A DNA stretch of 64,000 bases. Source: Streptomyces sp. NBC_00335. Its GTDB lineage: Bacteria > Actinomycetota > Actinomycetes > Streptomycetales > Streptomycetaceae. The DNA is taken from contig NZ_CP108006.1 in the NCBI RefSeq assembly GCF_036127095.1, positions 2,170,001 through 2,234,000 of the forward strand. The letters run 5' to 3'. Made by a program: the position numbers and the translations under genes. Below, piece after piece: positions 27,449-35,589 of this stretch. The notes below the pieces were generated by a model, which was given only the letters and a program-made list of their open reading frames with translations, was not told the DNA's origin and ran no database searches. Each line of letters begins with the position of its first letter. The first letter of the stretch is position 1.

Positions 27449-28582
27449 CTACCGTCCGATCTTCGCGGTCGCGGTGGCGGTGGCGGTCGTGTTCACAGTC
27501 GCGGTCGCGGTCGCGGTCGCGGTCGCGGTCGTGTTCACGGTCGTGTTCTTGCGCTCCAAAGCGACGTGCGCCCTCATGAGTTCGCCGGGATTGGTCTGCG
27601 CCGCCATGAGGGAGAGTTCGCCGCACAGCACGGTCGCGGCCACCATGACCGCGAGGCGCCGGGCGTTCTCGCCGGGCTCGCGCTCCTCTCGGCAGCCCAG
27701 CCGCGCCAGGTTCTCCTCGACGAAGCCGAGTCCCTTTCCGTTGCCTACCGTTCCGACGATCAGGTTCGGCATGGTGCAGGAGAAGTACAGGTCGCCGTCC
27801 CGGTCCTCGGCCACGGTCACGCCCTGTGAGCCTTCGACGATGTTGGCCGCGTCCTGGCCCGTCGCCAGATAGAACCCGAGCAGCATGTTCGCGTAATGGG
27901 CGTTCGCCGAGCGGATCCCGCCGGCGAGCAGGGTGCCGATCAGGTTCTTGCGCACGTTCAGCTCGGCTATCGCGGCGGCCGAGGTGTGCAGCACGTCGCG
28001 GACGATCTCGCGCGGTACGAGCAGCTCGGTGACCACGTTCTTGCCGCGGCCGAGAATGCCGTTGATCGCGGTGGCCTTCTTGTCGGTGCAGTAGTTCGCG
28101 GAGATCGAGCCGTACGAGATCCCCGGAATGGCGCCCAGGATGTGGGTCAGGAGCGCGTCCGCGGCCAGCGTCGCCATGTTGTGACCGGAGGCGTCGCCGG
28201 TGCTGAACTCGAACCGGAGGAAGAGCAGGTTGGCCACGATCTCGTGGCGGAACCCGATCAGTTCGACGAACCGGCCGCAGGTGCGCACGACCGCGCGCAG
28301 CTCGTCGAACCGCGCGTCGACTTCGAGCGCCGCCAGGTACGCGGTCTGCGCGTCCTCGGCCGTGACCAGTACCGAGCGCGTCATCCGCTCGTCGATGAGG
28401 GTGGCGACGATTCCCTGCTCGACCAGCATGGAGATCTTCGCTCCGCGGCCGACGGAGGGCCACAGGGGCGACTCGTACGTGGCGAGCGGTACTTCCGTCT
28501 CGGTGGTCGCCACGTTCCCCGAAATCCTCAGGGGTCCCACCCATTTCATGGGAACGCCGGCTACCTCGTGCGTGTCGTTCAT
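27449..28582 (-). CDS. 3-hydroxy-3-methylglutaryl-CoA reductase with repeat-expanded C-terminus
   Basis: A 377-residue reductase converting HMG-CoA to mevalonate with NAD(P)H. It shows ISMLVEQGIVATLIDERMT, the cofactor-site motif TGDASGHNMATLAADA, the catalytic Lys in NYCTDKKATAINGILGRGK, and DGDLYFSCTMPNL with VGTVGNGKGLG. The ATG at 28582 has GGAGG seven bases upstream and overlaps the isomerase stop by 4 nt. The last 30 or so residues (after MRAHVALERKN) are TTVNTT followed by Thr-Ala dipeptides, again VNTT with Thr-Ala, then AKIGR. They are encoded by GCGGTC hexanucleotide repeats. The CL190 enzyme, as I recall it, ends shortly after the same point, so the tail looks like a recent expansion. 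Confidence 0.95.
   Translation of the reverse strand: MNDTHEVAGVPMKWVGPLRISGNVATTETEVPLATYESPLWPSVGRGAKISMLVEQGIVATLIDERMTRSVLVTAEDAQTAYLAALEVDARFDELRAVVRTCGRFVELIGFRHEIVANLLFLRFEFSTGDASGHNMATLAADALLTHILGAIPGISYGSISANYCTDKKATAINGILGRGKNVVTELLVPREIVRDVLHTSAAAIAELNVRKNLIGTLLAGGIRSANAHYANMLLGFYLATGQDAANIVEGSQGVTVAEDRDGDLYFSCTMPNLIVGTVGNGKGLGFVEENLARLGCREEREPGENARRLAVMVAATVLCGELSLMAAQTNPGELMRAHVALERKNTTVNTTATATATATATVNTTATATATAKIGR
27464..27547. repeat. GCGGTC hexanucleotide repeat array inside HMG-CoA reductase gene
   Basis: On the plus strand GCGGT(C/G) units occur in two runs, each joined to a copy of GTCGTGTTCAC. Read on the coding strand they give two VNTT-(TA)n modules. The 6-base unit keeps the reading frame for any copy number, so slipped-strand length changes would alter the protein tail without a frameshift. 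Confidence 0.9.
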
Positions 28583-29676
28583 CGGGTGCCTCCAACCGTC
28601 TCGTGAGCGGTGTCGTAGGAGCGGGAGCGTGTGGCCAGCCGCCGGGTGTCGATTCCCCGGTCGGCGCAGAACGCGCGCAGGTCGCCGTGGACGAGCACGT
28701 CGCATCGCCTCAGGTCGGACGGGGTGCGCGCGCCCAGAGCGGTCATCAGGGCTTCCACCTGATCGAGCCACGTGGTGATCTGGGTGATCAAGGCGGACGG
28801 GCCGCCGTCGAGAACGGTCCGGAGGAACCCTCCGGACACGCCCACGGCGGCGGCGCCGAGCGCCAGTCCGCGCACCACGTCGAGTGGGTTGCGGACCCCG
28901 CCGGAGGCCAGCACCGGGATGCCGGCGTTCTGGGAATCCAGCAGGCAGGCGGGAGCGGACTGGCCCCAGCCGTTGAGGTAGGAGTAGTCGGCGTGCTTGC
29001 GCCGGTCGTTCTCGATGCGCGCGAAGTCCGTGCCGCCGCGGCCGGCGACGTCGGCCACGCGCACGCCCATGTCCCGCAGCGCCGATACGGTTTCGCGGCT
29101 CAGTCCGAAGCCGACTTCCTTGACGATGACGGGTACGTCGGCTCCGACTCCGTCCACGATCTTCTCGATCTGCGGTCCCCAGGAGGAGAAGGACCGGTCG
29201 CCTTCCGGCATGACCGTTTCCTGGATGACGTTGAGGTGGATCTGCAGGGCGTCCGCCCGCAGCAGGTCGACGGCCCGTCGCGCCTTGTCCACGGAGGCAT
29301 TGGCGTTGATGTTCGCCATGACGAACCCGTCCGGGTTCTCCCGGCGCAGGACGCTGAAGGTGTCGGCCACGGCCTCGTCGGCGAAGAACGCGCTCATGGA
29401 GCCCGTCGCGATGGGCACGCCGGTCTCACGGGCGGCGATCGCCAGATCCCGGTTGATGGCGCCCGTCCGTACGCTGCCGCCGGTCATCGCGTTGATGTAC
29501 AGCGGCACCTTCCACTCCATGCCGCCGAACCGCGTGACCAGGGAGGCATCGGACCGGTCGATGCCGGCCAGGGCATGGTGGACGAAGGACACCTCGTCGA
29601 ACTGGTTGTATCCGCCCAGGTGGCGTTGTTGTTCGGCGGCGAACCGCACGTGGTCGTCCTTGCGCTCAGCGATCAT
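28579..29676 (-). CDS. fni: Type 2 isopentenyl-diphosphate delta-isomerase (FMN-dependent)
   Basis: A 365-residue flavoenzyme interconverting IPP and DMAPP. The TIM-barrel shows the substrate-contact start ERKDDHVRF, MTGG in YINAMTGGSVRTG, LQIHLNVIQE, the FMN-phosphate region DVAGRGGTDFARIE, and ASGGVRNPLDVVRGLALGA. Length matches the CL190-type enzyme. The ATG at 29676 overlaps the phosphomevalonate kinase stop by 4 nt, and its own stop overlaps the HMG-CoA reductase start by 4 nt. An oxygen-tolerant type 2 isomerase is the standard partner of bacterial mevalonate operons. Confidence 0.95.
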   Translation of the reverse strand: MIAERKDDHVRFAAEQQRHLGGYNQFDEVSFVHHALAGIDRSDASLVTRFGGMEWKVPLYINAMTGGSVRTGAINRDLAIAARETGVPIATGSMSAFFADEAVADTFSVLRRENPDGFVMANINANASVDKARRAVDLLRADALQIHLNVIQETVMPEGDRSFSSWGPQIEKIVDGVGADVPVIVKEVGFGLSRETVSALRDMGVRVADVAGRGGTDFARIENDRRKHADYSYLNGWGQSAPACLLDSQNAGIPVLASGGVRNPLDVVRGLALGAAAVGVSGGFLRTVLDGGPSALITQITTWLDQVEALMTALGARTPSDLRRCDVLVHGDLRAFCADRGIDTRRLATRSRSYDTAHETVGGTR

Positions 29677-30791
29677 GCTGCGCTCCCTTTCGTCGACTGG
29701 AGACGGATCGGCACGGGGAGCACCCCTGCGGCGGCCCATCCCTCGCGCAGGTGCGCGATCTGCTCCTGAGCGGTGGCGTCCAGCAGCGCGATGCCGCAGT
29801 CGCCGCCTCCGGCGCCCGACGGTTTCCCGGCGCCTCCGACGGCCTCGGCCGCATCGCACAGCGCGGTCAGTGTGGTGGTGAAGATCCCGAGCCGGACCTC
29901 CTCGTCCAGTTCGGCGAGCATCCGGCGGGCGCCCCGGACCTGCCGCAGCAGCTCGGGGCCGTCACCCCCTTCGAGTGCGCCGACCGAGGCGCGCACACAT
30001 GCGTCGCTGCGCTCCACGAAGGTCCGTTGTGACGCGCTGCCCTGCCACGCGCGCTTTCCGAGGCTGCCGACCAGGGCAGTGGTGCTGGCGGGCCGGCCGG
30101 TCCAGCCCACCTCCAGCGTCAGACCGCGGGGCGCCGGCAGGCTTCGTACCCCGAACCCCGGCCACGGCGTACGGATCGACTCCTCGATGCCCCGGCGCTG
30201 CACCATGTCGAGCACGGCGGCTCGATCGGGCGCGTGGTATTCGATCCAGCCGCCCCAGACGCTCGCGGCGAGATCGCCGCCGGAGGAACCGGCGTCGAGC
30301 CGCGCCGACGCGAGCAGCGCCAGCCGGAACCGCGCGTCCTGCGACAGCTCCAAGCCGTGGTACGCGGCTACGGCGGACACCGTGGCGACCGTCACCGCGC
30401 CGCTCGATCCCAGGCCGAGCTTGGTCCCGTCGTGGTGCAGGCGGCTGCTGACCGAGACGTGGACGGGGGGTGCGGACAGGCCCCGCTCGGCCAGCAGCGC
30501 GTCGACCACGTCGATCGCCGACACGACGTGGGTGAGGCCGTCCCGCACCCGTCGTTCGTCGTCCTCGCCGAGTGGGGCGAGCCCGCCGTCGCCCCGCCGC
30601 AGTCGCGCCTGTTCCGGGCAGAGGTCGGATTCGATCACGACATCGGCGCCGTGGGACGCCGACACGGTGACGTCGACCTGCCGGTCGACCGCAGCCAGGA
30701 TCGCGGGGTGGCCCGGCTGCACCACCGCGTACTCGCCGACGATGAACAGTTTGCCCGGCGCGGAGCGGCTCACGGTTCTCGTACGGGTCAC
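29673..30791 (-). CDS. Phosphomevalonate kinase (GHMP family)
   Basis: A 372-residue GHMP kinase that phosphorylates mevalonate 5-phosphate to the diphosphate. The N-terminus SAPGKLFIVGEYAVV, the ATP loop KLGLGSSGAVTVATV and the C-terminal GAGKPSGAGGGDCGIAL are the three GHMP motifs; the last is diagnostic of the bacterial phosphomevalonate kinases. The GTG at 30791 overlaps the decarboxylase stop by 4 nt. It is placed between the decarboxylase and the isomerase, as in other actinomycete mevalonate clusters. Confidence 0.93.
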   Translation of the reverse strand: MTRTRTVSRSAPGKLFIVGEYAVVQPGHPAILAAVDRQVDVTVSASHGADVVIESDLCPEQARLRRGDGGLAPLGEDDERRVRDGLTHVVSAIDVVDALLAERGLSAPPVHVSVSSRLHHDGTKLGLGSSGAVTVATVSAVAAYHGLELSQDARFRLALLASARLDAGSSGGDLAASVWGGWIEYHAPDRAAVLDMVQRRGIEESIRTPWPGFGVRSLPAPRGLTLEVGWTGRPASTTALVGSLGKRAWQGSASQRTFVERSDACVRASVGALEGGDGPELLRQVRGARRMLAELDEEVRLGIFTTTLTALCDAAEAVGGAGKPSGAGGGDCGIALLDATAQEQIAHLREGWAAAGVLPVPIRLQSTKGSAA

Positions 30792-31873
30792 TGCTCGGCC
30801 GCCGTCAGCAGCCGGGCCGCCGGCCCGCGCCGGGCGGTGAGCACCGAGCATCCCGGCGCTGCCGCCAGCAGCGTTTCGGCGACCCGGGGCGCCGCCTCGG
30901 GGTGGCAGAGCACCTTGACGTTCGGGCCGGCGTCCATGGTCGCGTAGGCCGCCACGCCGTCCTTGCGGAGCTGCAGGACGCCGTCGAGCACGGCCACCGT
31001 GGCCGGTGACAGGTAGCGCACCGCCGGCCGCGCGGCCAGCATCGTCGCGTGCATGCCGAGGGCGTTGCGCTCCGCGATCTCCCCCACCGCTTCGAGGTCG
31101 CCGCGGAGCAGGGCAGCTCGCATGTCGGTCAGGTCGCCCTTGCTGGACGTCGCCCAGGCCTGGTAGAGCGGCGAGGTCTCGACGGTCCGCCGCATGGCCG
31201 CGCGGCTGGACACGGCTTTGGGACCGGCGTTGACCAGCGCGACCACCAGGGCGGGGTCGAAGTCCGGGAGGGGCACCGGCTCGGCGTAGGAGCTGAGGTC
31301 CGCGGCCTCGCCGACGCCCTGGCCCGCGTGGCAGAGCGCGAAGCCGCCGAAGATCGACCGGGAGGCCGACGCGGACCCGCGCCGGGCGAGGCGGGAGAGG
31401 GCGGTGGGATCGAGGTCCAGCCCGTACGCGGCGGTGGCGGCGACGGCCAGGGCGGCGAACCCGCTCGCCGATGACGCCAGCCCCGCCCCGGTGGGGACGG
31501 CGTTACGGGTGTCGACGGCGGCCCTTTCACTGCGCCCGGCCAACTCCCGTACCAGGTCCAGGAAGACGATGACGCGCTCCCGCGGTTCACCCTCCGCGGG
31601 CTTTCCGTCGAGGACGACGCTGTCGGTCCGCGCCCCGGGGTCGAGCCGGACGGTGGTGTGCGTCGGGAAGACGTCCAGGGTCATCGACAGGCTGTCGACG
31701 TACGGGATGACCAGTCGCTCGTCGCGCTTCCCCCAGTACTTGATCAGCGCGATGTTCGGATGGGCGACGGCGGTCGGCCCGTGGTCGAGAAGTCCCGTCT
31801 GCGGTCCCTCCGGTCCTGTCAGCCGTGTCAGTCCCGTCAGTCCCTTAGGCACCGGCTTGTGGTCAATCGGCAT
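30788..31873 (-). CDS. mvaD: Diphosphomevalonate decarboxylase
   Basis: A 361-residue GHMP-fold decarboxylase making IPP from mevalonate diphosphate with ATP. Visible motifs are AVAHPNIALIKYWGKRD, SLSMTLDVFPTHTTV, the phosphate loop VPTGAGLASSASGFAALA, RLARRGSASASRSIFGGFAL, and the substrate-binding ATMDAGPNVKVL. About 12 extra N-terminal residues come from a 9-bp tandem repeat (LTGLTRLTG, near 31817-31843). The ATG at 31873 lies inside the mevalonate kinase gene (11-nt overlap), fitting translational coupling. Confidence 0.95.
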   Translation of the reverse strand: MPIDHKPVPKGLTGLTRLTGPEGPQTGLLDHGPTAVAHPNIALIKYWGKRDERLVIPYVDSLSMTLDVFPTHTTVRLDPGARTDSVVLDGKPAEGEPRERVIVFLDLVRELAGRSERAAVDTRNAVPTGAGLASSASGFAALAVAATAAYGLDLDPTALSRLARRGSASASRSIFGGFALCHAGQGVGEAADLSSYAEPVPLPDFDPALVVALVNAGPKAVSSRAAMRRTVETSPLYQAWATSSKGDLTDMRAALLRGDLEAVGEIAERNALGMHATMLAARPAVRYLSPATVAVLDGVLQLRKDGVAAYATMDAGPNVKVLCHPEAAPRVAETLLAAAPGCSVLTARRGPAARLLTAAEQ

Positions 31874-32969
31874 GGTTTACGAACCTTCCCATCGGGACTA
31901 CCCAGGTACGGACGGCGCCGGCTTCGTGGAGGCTCCGCACGGTGGCCTCTGCCTGACGCGGCTCTGCGGCCAGCGCGATCACGCAGCCCCCCAGCCCGCC
32001 GCCGCTGATCTTGGCGCCGAGGCCGCCGGCCGCGAGCGCGGCCTCGACCAGCCCGTCGATCAGGTCCGTACTGAGCCCCATCTCGTGGAGCAGCTTGTGG
32101 TTTTCCGTCATCCGCGCGCCGAAGTCGCTCGATCGGCCGCGGGCGAGGTCACGTGTGGCGGCGCGGGTCAGGCGCGACACCGCGAGGATGAAGTCCGCCT
32201 GGGTTTGCGCGTTGCGCTCGAACTTCCGCCACAGGAGCTCCACCGCCTCCTTCGTACTGCCGCTGACACCGCTGTCCGCGATGACGAACAGCCCGTCGAA
32301 GTCGTAGGGCCGGCCTTCGTCGGCGTGCTCCCCGGCCTGCTGGGAGGGAGGTGCGAGGGCGTGCCCCGGCATGGGAACGGGCAGTTCACGGGCAGTGCCG
32401 GAATGGAAGAGGAGCGGAGAGGTCGCCCCGGTGGCGAGCGCGTCGATACCGCTCGACCTGCCGTGGGCCACCTTCTCGGAAGCCTGTACGAGATCGAACA
32501 CCTCGCGGGCGTCGAGCCTGCGGCTGAAGAGGTCCGCGAAGGCCAGCACGGCCGCCCGGGCGCACGCGGCGCTGGAGCCGAGCCCGCGGCCCTGCGGGAT
32601 GGCGCAGTCGATGATCACCTCCACGCACACGTGGCCGCCGACGCCCGTCCTCGCCTTGAAGTCCGGGAGCAGGCGCCGCAGGCCGTCCGCGGCGAGCGGT
32701 GTCACCGGCCCCGCGCCCCGGCCCGCCAGTGCGAAGGAGACCCTGTCCGCGCCTTCGTCGGAACACCGCACTCGCCTGGCGGTCGCGGTCACCGTCAGCT
32801 GCGGAACGGGAATCGCCAGTGCCGGTGCGCCATAAACGACGGCGTGCTCGCCGAGCAGAATGGCTTTCGCGTGGGCGCGTCCACATCCGACGCGGTCGTA
32901 TGCGACGTCCGGATCACTTGCCGAAAGGGTGCGGTCGGCGAAAGCAGGTGAATTCATAGGTGTCATCAT
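31863..32969 (-). CDS. Mevalonate kinase
   Basis: A 368-residue GHMP kinase phosphorylating mevalonate. It has the start CGRAHAKAILLGEHAVVYGAP, the ATP loop IPQGRGLGSSAACARAA, EKVAHGRSSGIDALATG with the catalytic Asp, and the C-terminal GAKISGGGLGGCVIALA. Three ATGs are close together. The first, at 32969, overlaps the polyprenyl synthase stop as ATGA and is preferred for coupling; ATG 32957 (MNSPAFADR) is the alternative, four codons later. Confidence 0.95.
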   Translation of the reverse strand: MMTPMNSPAFADRTLSASDPDVAYDRVGCGRAHAKAILLGEHAVVYGAPALAIPVPQLTVTATARRVRCSDEGADRVSFALAGRGAGPVTPLAADGLRRLLPDFKARTGVGGHVCVEVIIDCAIPQGRGLGSSAACARAAVLAFADLFSRRLDAREVFDLVQASEKVAHGRSSGIDALATGATSPLLFHSGTARELPVPMPGHALAPPSQQAGEHADEGRPYDFDGLFVIADSGVSGSTKEAVELLWRKFERNAQTQADFILAVSRLTRAATRDLARGRSSDFGARMTENHKLLHEMGLSTDLIDGLVEAALAAGGLGAKISGGGLGGCVIALAAEPRQAEATVRSLHEAGAVRTWVVPMGRFVNHAD

Positions 32970-34054
32970 CGGGCCCGCTGCGTCGCATTGACCGCCATCG
33001 CGGCGAGCTGTTCTTTCGCGGGTGTGGTGGCACTGCTGGAATCCAGTACGGCCATGGCCCGGTCGGTGCGGTGCGCGATCTGCCGCTCGATGTCGTCGAC
33101 GGCTCCGACCTCGACGAATATGTCCCGCAGGGCATCGATCTCAAGGCCGGAGAGCTCGGTTCCTATTTTCGCCCGGAGGAATCCCGCCGCTTTTGCATCG
33201 CGTTCGTCCGCGCGCTTGAGCGCCGTCGCGAGCAGAACCGTTCGCTTGCCCTCCCGAAGGTCATCGCCCGAGGGCTTGCCCGTCACCGACGGGTCGCCGA
33301 ACACGCCCAGCAGGTCGTCCCGGAGCTGGAACGCGATCCCGATGTCCGCCCCGAAGGCCCCGTAGGCCGCGACGAGGTCCGCCCCGGCACCGGCGATCGC
33401 GGCGCCGAACTGCAGCGGGCGCTCCACCGTGTAGGAGGCCGTCTTGTACTGGTTGACGCGCAGTGCCGAATCGATGCTCTCGTCGTCGCTCGCCTGGTTG
33501 ATCACGTCGAGCAGCTGGCCGTACAGGACCTCCGAGCGCACCGCGGACCACACCGGTCCGACCCGGGCCTGCGCCTCGGCCGGCAGCCCGGACGCACGGA
33601 CCATGACGTCGGACCAGGTCTGGGCCAGGTCCCCGACCAGGATGGCGGTACCGGTGCCGAAGGCCTCGGGGGCGCCGGAGAAGCCCCGCGCCCGATGCCG
33701 CTCGGCCAGGGCCACGTGCGCGGCGGGGTGACCGCGGCGGGTGTCGGACGCATCGATGATGTCGTCGTGTATCAGGGCCGAGGCGTGCAGCAGTTCGAGC
33801 CCCGCGCAGGCGGTCAGCACCGCCGTGGCACCGGGATCGTGCTGGTCGCCGCCGGCGCCGATCCAGCCCAGCCAGGCGAAGGCCGGCCGGACGCGCTTGC
33901 CGCCGCGCAGAACGTAGTTCTCCAGCTCGGCGACCACGGCCGCGAAGTCCTCGCCGAGTACGTCGGCTTCGGCTCGGCGCTGGCCGAAGAAGTCGCGGAT
34001 CACGGCGTCTATGGCAGCCGTGTCCACGGCTGCGCCGAGATAGCTGACGGTCAT
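32966..34054 (-). CDS. Polyprenyl diphosphate synthase, probably GGPP type
   Basis: A 362-residue trans-isoprenyl diphosphate synthase, first gene of the mevalonate operon, which extends DMAPP with IPP. The first aspartate-rich motif is DDIID at 97-101 and the second region is FQLRDDLLGVFGD; RGGKRVRPAF binds diphosphate. The residues four and five before DDIID are small (Ala93, Ser92) rather than aromatic, which in this family favours C20 over C15 products. The ATG at 34054 has GGGAG about nine bases upstream. No dedicated prenyl acceptor enzyme is encoded nearby. Confidence 0.92.
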   Translation of the reverse strand: MTVSYLGAAVDTAAIDAVIRDFFGQRRAEADVLGEDFAAVVAELENYVLRGGKRVRPAFAWLGWIGAGGDQHDPGATAVLTACAGLELLHASALIHDDIIDASDTRRGHPAAHVALAERHRARGFSGAPEAFGTGTAILVGDLAQTWSDVMVRASGLPAEAQARVGPVWSAVRSEVLYGQLLDVINQASDDESIDSALRVNQYKTASYTVERPLQFGAAIAGAGADLVAAYGAFGADIGIAFQLRDDLLGVFGDPSVTGKPSGDDLREGKRTVLLATALKRADERDAKAAGFLRAKIGTELSGLEIDALRDIFVEVGAVDDIERQIAHRTDRAMAVLDSSSATTPAKEQLAAMAVNATQRAR

Positions 34055-34446
34055 GCTCTCATCTCCCGGTCGAGGTGACGGTCACTCTCATAATCAATCT
34101 CGTCATCGCGCGAATTCACCGAGATCGCGCCACCCGAGGAGTCCGGACTGTGAGCCCTTTCCGAATACACATCGGCCTCACCGATTTCCGCAGAAGCCCA
34201 TTCATGCGCCTAAGCCACCCCACACCTGATCAGCATGCTTCGATGTTAGCCAGGGCATGCCGGTCTGCCCACTACTCACGCGAGTAGTGCCGACCGGTAG
34301 GGGGCGCTTACGGACGGGCGGGATCCCACCCAACCGAGTGAGACATTCCGCGTCGAGGAAATGCGGGGGCATAACGTGCCACGATGAGCCGCCTGCCCGA
34401 ATGAATGGGAGCGCTCATCGCGCCCGGGCCGGCGCGGAAAACATCA
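34055..34446. promoter_or_regulatory. Divergent control region of the mevalonate operon and acetoacetyl-CoA synthase gene
   Basis: This 392-base gap drives two divergent transcripts and is visibly less GC-rich than the flanking genes near 34081-34260. It contains a strong dyad at 34261-34296 (separate entry). No standard -35/-10 pair stands out on either strand; GATTAT (minus strand, 34089-34094) is a possible -10 for the operon. Confidence 0.5.
34261..34296. promoter_or_regulatory. Palindromic regulator-binding site candidate
   Basis: CACTACTC-ACGC-GAGTAGTG (34270-34289) is a perfect 8-bp inverted repeat. It is nested inside outer arms CGGTC (34261-34265) and GACCG (34292-34296). It lies about 207 bases upstream of the mevalonate operon start and 158 upstream of the divergent gene. 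The adjacent LuxR-type regulator is the natural candidate binder. Confidence 0.55.
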
Positions 34447-35562
34447 ATGCCAATGCCCACCCTCACCACGGGAGTCACCATCCGATCCATCCGATCCATC
34501 GGAATCCTCGGTACCGGCGCCTACCTCCCCCCGACCGAGGTCTCCAACGACGAGATCGCCGAACGGGCCGGCGTCACGGACGAATGGATCGTCCGCAAGA
34601 CGGGCATTCGGAGCCGCCGCCGGGCGGATCCCGGCCAAGCCACGTCCGACCTCGCCGCGGCGGCTGCCGCCCGGGCCCTCGAACAGGCGGGTGTCGACCC
34701 CGGGGAACTCGCCTACATCGTCGTCGCCACGTCCACGCCCGATCACCCGCAGCCGGCCACGGCGAGCATCGTCCAGCACCGGCTCGGGGCGGTGAACGCG
34801 GCGGCCTTCGACCTCAATGCGGTGTGCAGCGGCTTCGTCTACGCGCTGACGGTCGCCGAACGGATGCTGTGCACCGAGGCGGGCGAGCGCTACGGACTGG
34901 TCATCGGCGCGGACATCTATTCCCGGATCCTCGACTACTCCGACCGCAGGACCGCCATTCTGTTCGGTGACGGCGCCGGGGCCGTCGTACTCGGCCCGGC
35001 CCCGGGCGACCGGGGCGTGTTCGCCACTTCGCTGCTCACCCGGGGCGACCGGCACGAGCTGATCAGCGTCCCGGCCGGCGGCAGCCGGATCCCGACCACG
35101 GCCGCGACACTGGACGAGGGCCTGCAGTACTTCCGGATGGACGGGCGACGGGTCCGCGAGTTCGTGCGGGACAATCTGCCCGAGGCCGTCGGAGACCTGC
35201 TGGCCGGTGCGGGCCTGGACCCGCGGGAGGTCCGCCACGTCATCGCCCACCAGGCGAACGCGGTGATGCTCCAGGAGGTCTGGCCCTCGCTCGGACTGCC
35301 CGGGGCCGGCTTCCACCTCGCCTTGGAGTCCTACGGCAACACCGGCGCGGCCTCCGTACCCATCACCCTCGACCTCGTCCACCGCGACGGCGCCCTCTGC
35401 GACGGAGACGTCGTCCTGCTCACCGGCTTCGGCGGCGGCATGTCGGTGGGCTCGGCCCTGACCCGCTGGCTGCCCACCCGGCACGCCGGGCCGGCCCGGG
35501 ATCAGGCCCGGGAACCGGCTCGGGATCAGGCCCGCGCCGGGGTCCCCGCACAGTCGAGGTGA
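34447..35562 (+). CDS. Acetoacetyl-CoA synthase, NphT7-like (KAS III fold)
   Basis: A 371-residue beta-ketoacyl synthase III relative. The catalytic residues are Cys127 (NAVCSGFVYAL), His268 (IAHQANAVM) and Asn298 (YGNTGAASVP). It resembles NphT7 of Streptomyces CL190 in STPDHPQPATA, ADIYSRILDYSDR, SVPAGGSR and LQYFRMDGR. NphT7 condenses acetyl-CoA with malonyl-CoA irreversibly to acetoacetyl-CoA, feeding HMG-CoA synthase. Its place divergent from the complete mevalonate operon supports that function over fatty-acid initiation. The start is uncertain (ATG 34447, 34453 or 34405). The C-terminus has a duplicated RDQAR segment from a 24-bp-spaced repeat. It ends 3 bases from the convergent regulator gene. 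Confidence 0.88.
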   Translation: MPMPTLTTGVTIRSIRSIGILGTGAYLPPTEVSNDEIAERAGVTDEWIVRKTGIRSRRRADPGQATSDLAAAAAARALEQAGVDPGELAYIVVATSTPDHPQPATASIVQHRLGAVNAAAFDLNAVCSGFVYALTVAERMLCTEAGERYGLVIGADIYSRILDYSDRRTAILFGDGAGAVVLGPAPGDRGVFATSLLTRGDRHELISVPAGGSRIPTTAATLDEGLQYFRMDGRRVREFVRDNLPEAVGDLLAGAGLDPREVRHVIAHQANAVMLQEVWPSLGLPGAGFHLALESYGNTGAASVPITLDLVHRDGALCDGDVVLLTGFGGGMSVGSALTRWLPTRHAGPARDQAREPARDQARAGVPAQSR

Positions 35563-35563
35563 A

Positions 35564-35589
35564 ATCTATTCGCCTTCGATCGAATAGAT
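35564..35589. terminator. Compact bidirectional terminator overlapping the regulator's last codons
   Basis: ATCTATTCG (35564-35572) pairs perfectly with CGAATAGAT (35581-35589) over an 8-nt loop. It covers the 3-base gap between the convergent stops and the last eight codons of the LuxR-type gene. A second direct copy of TCGAATAGATCGC lies at 35601-35613. Confidence 0.55.

Noticed and set aside
27460..27550. Possible CRISPR-like or minisatellite array
   Set aside because: The units are 6 bp with no unique spacers, and the array is inside the HMG-CoA reductase frame, so it is a coding microsatellite.
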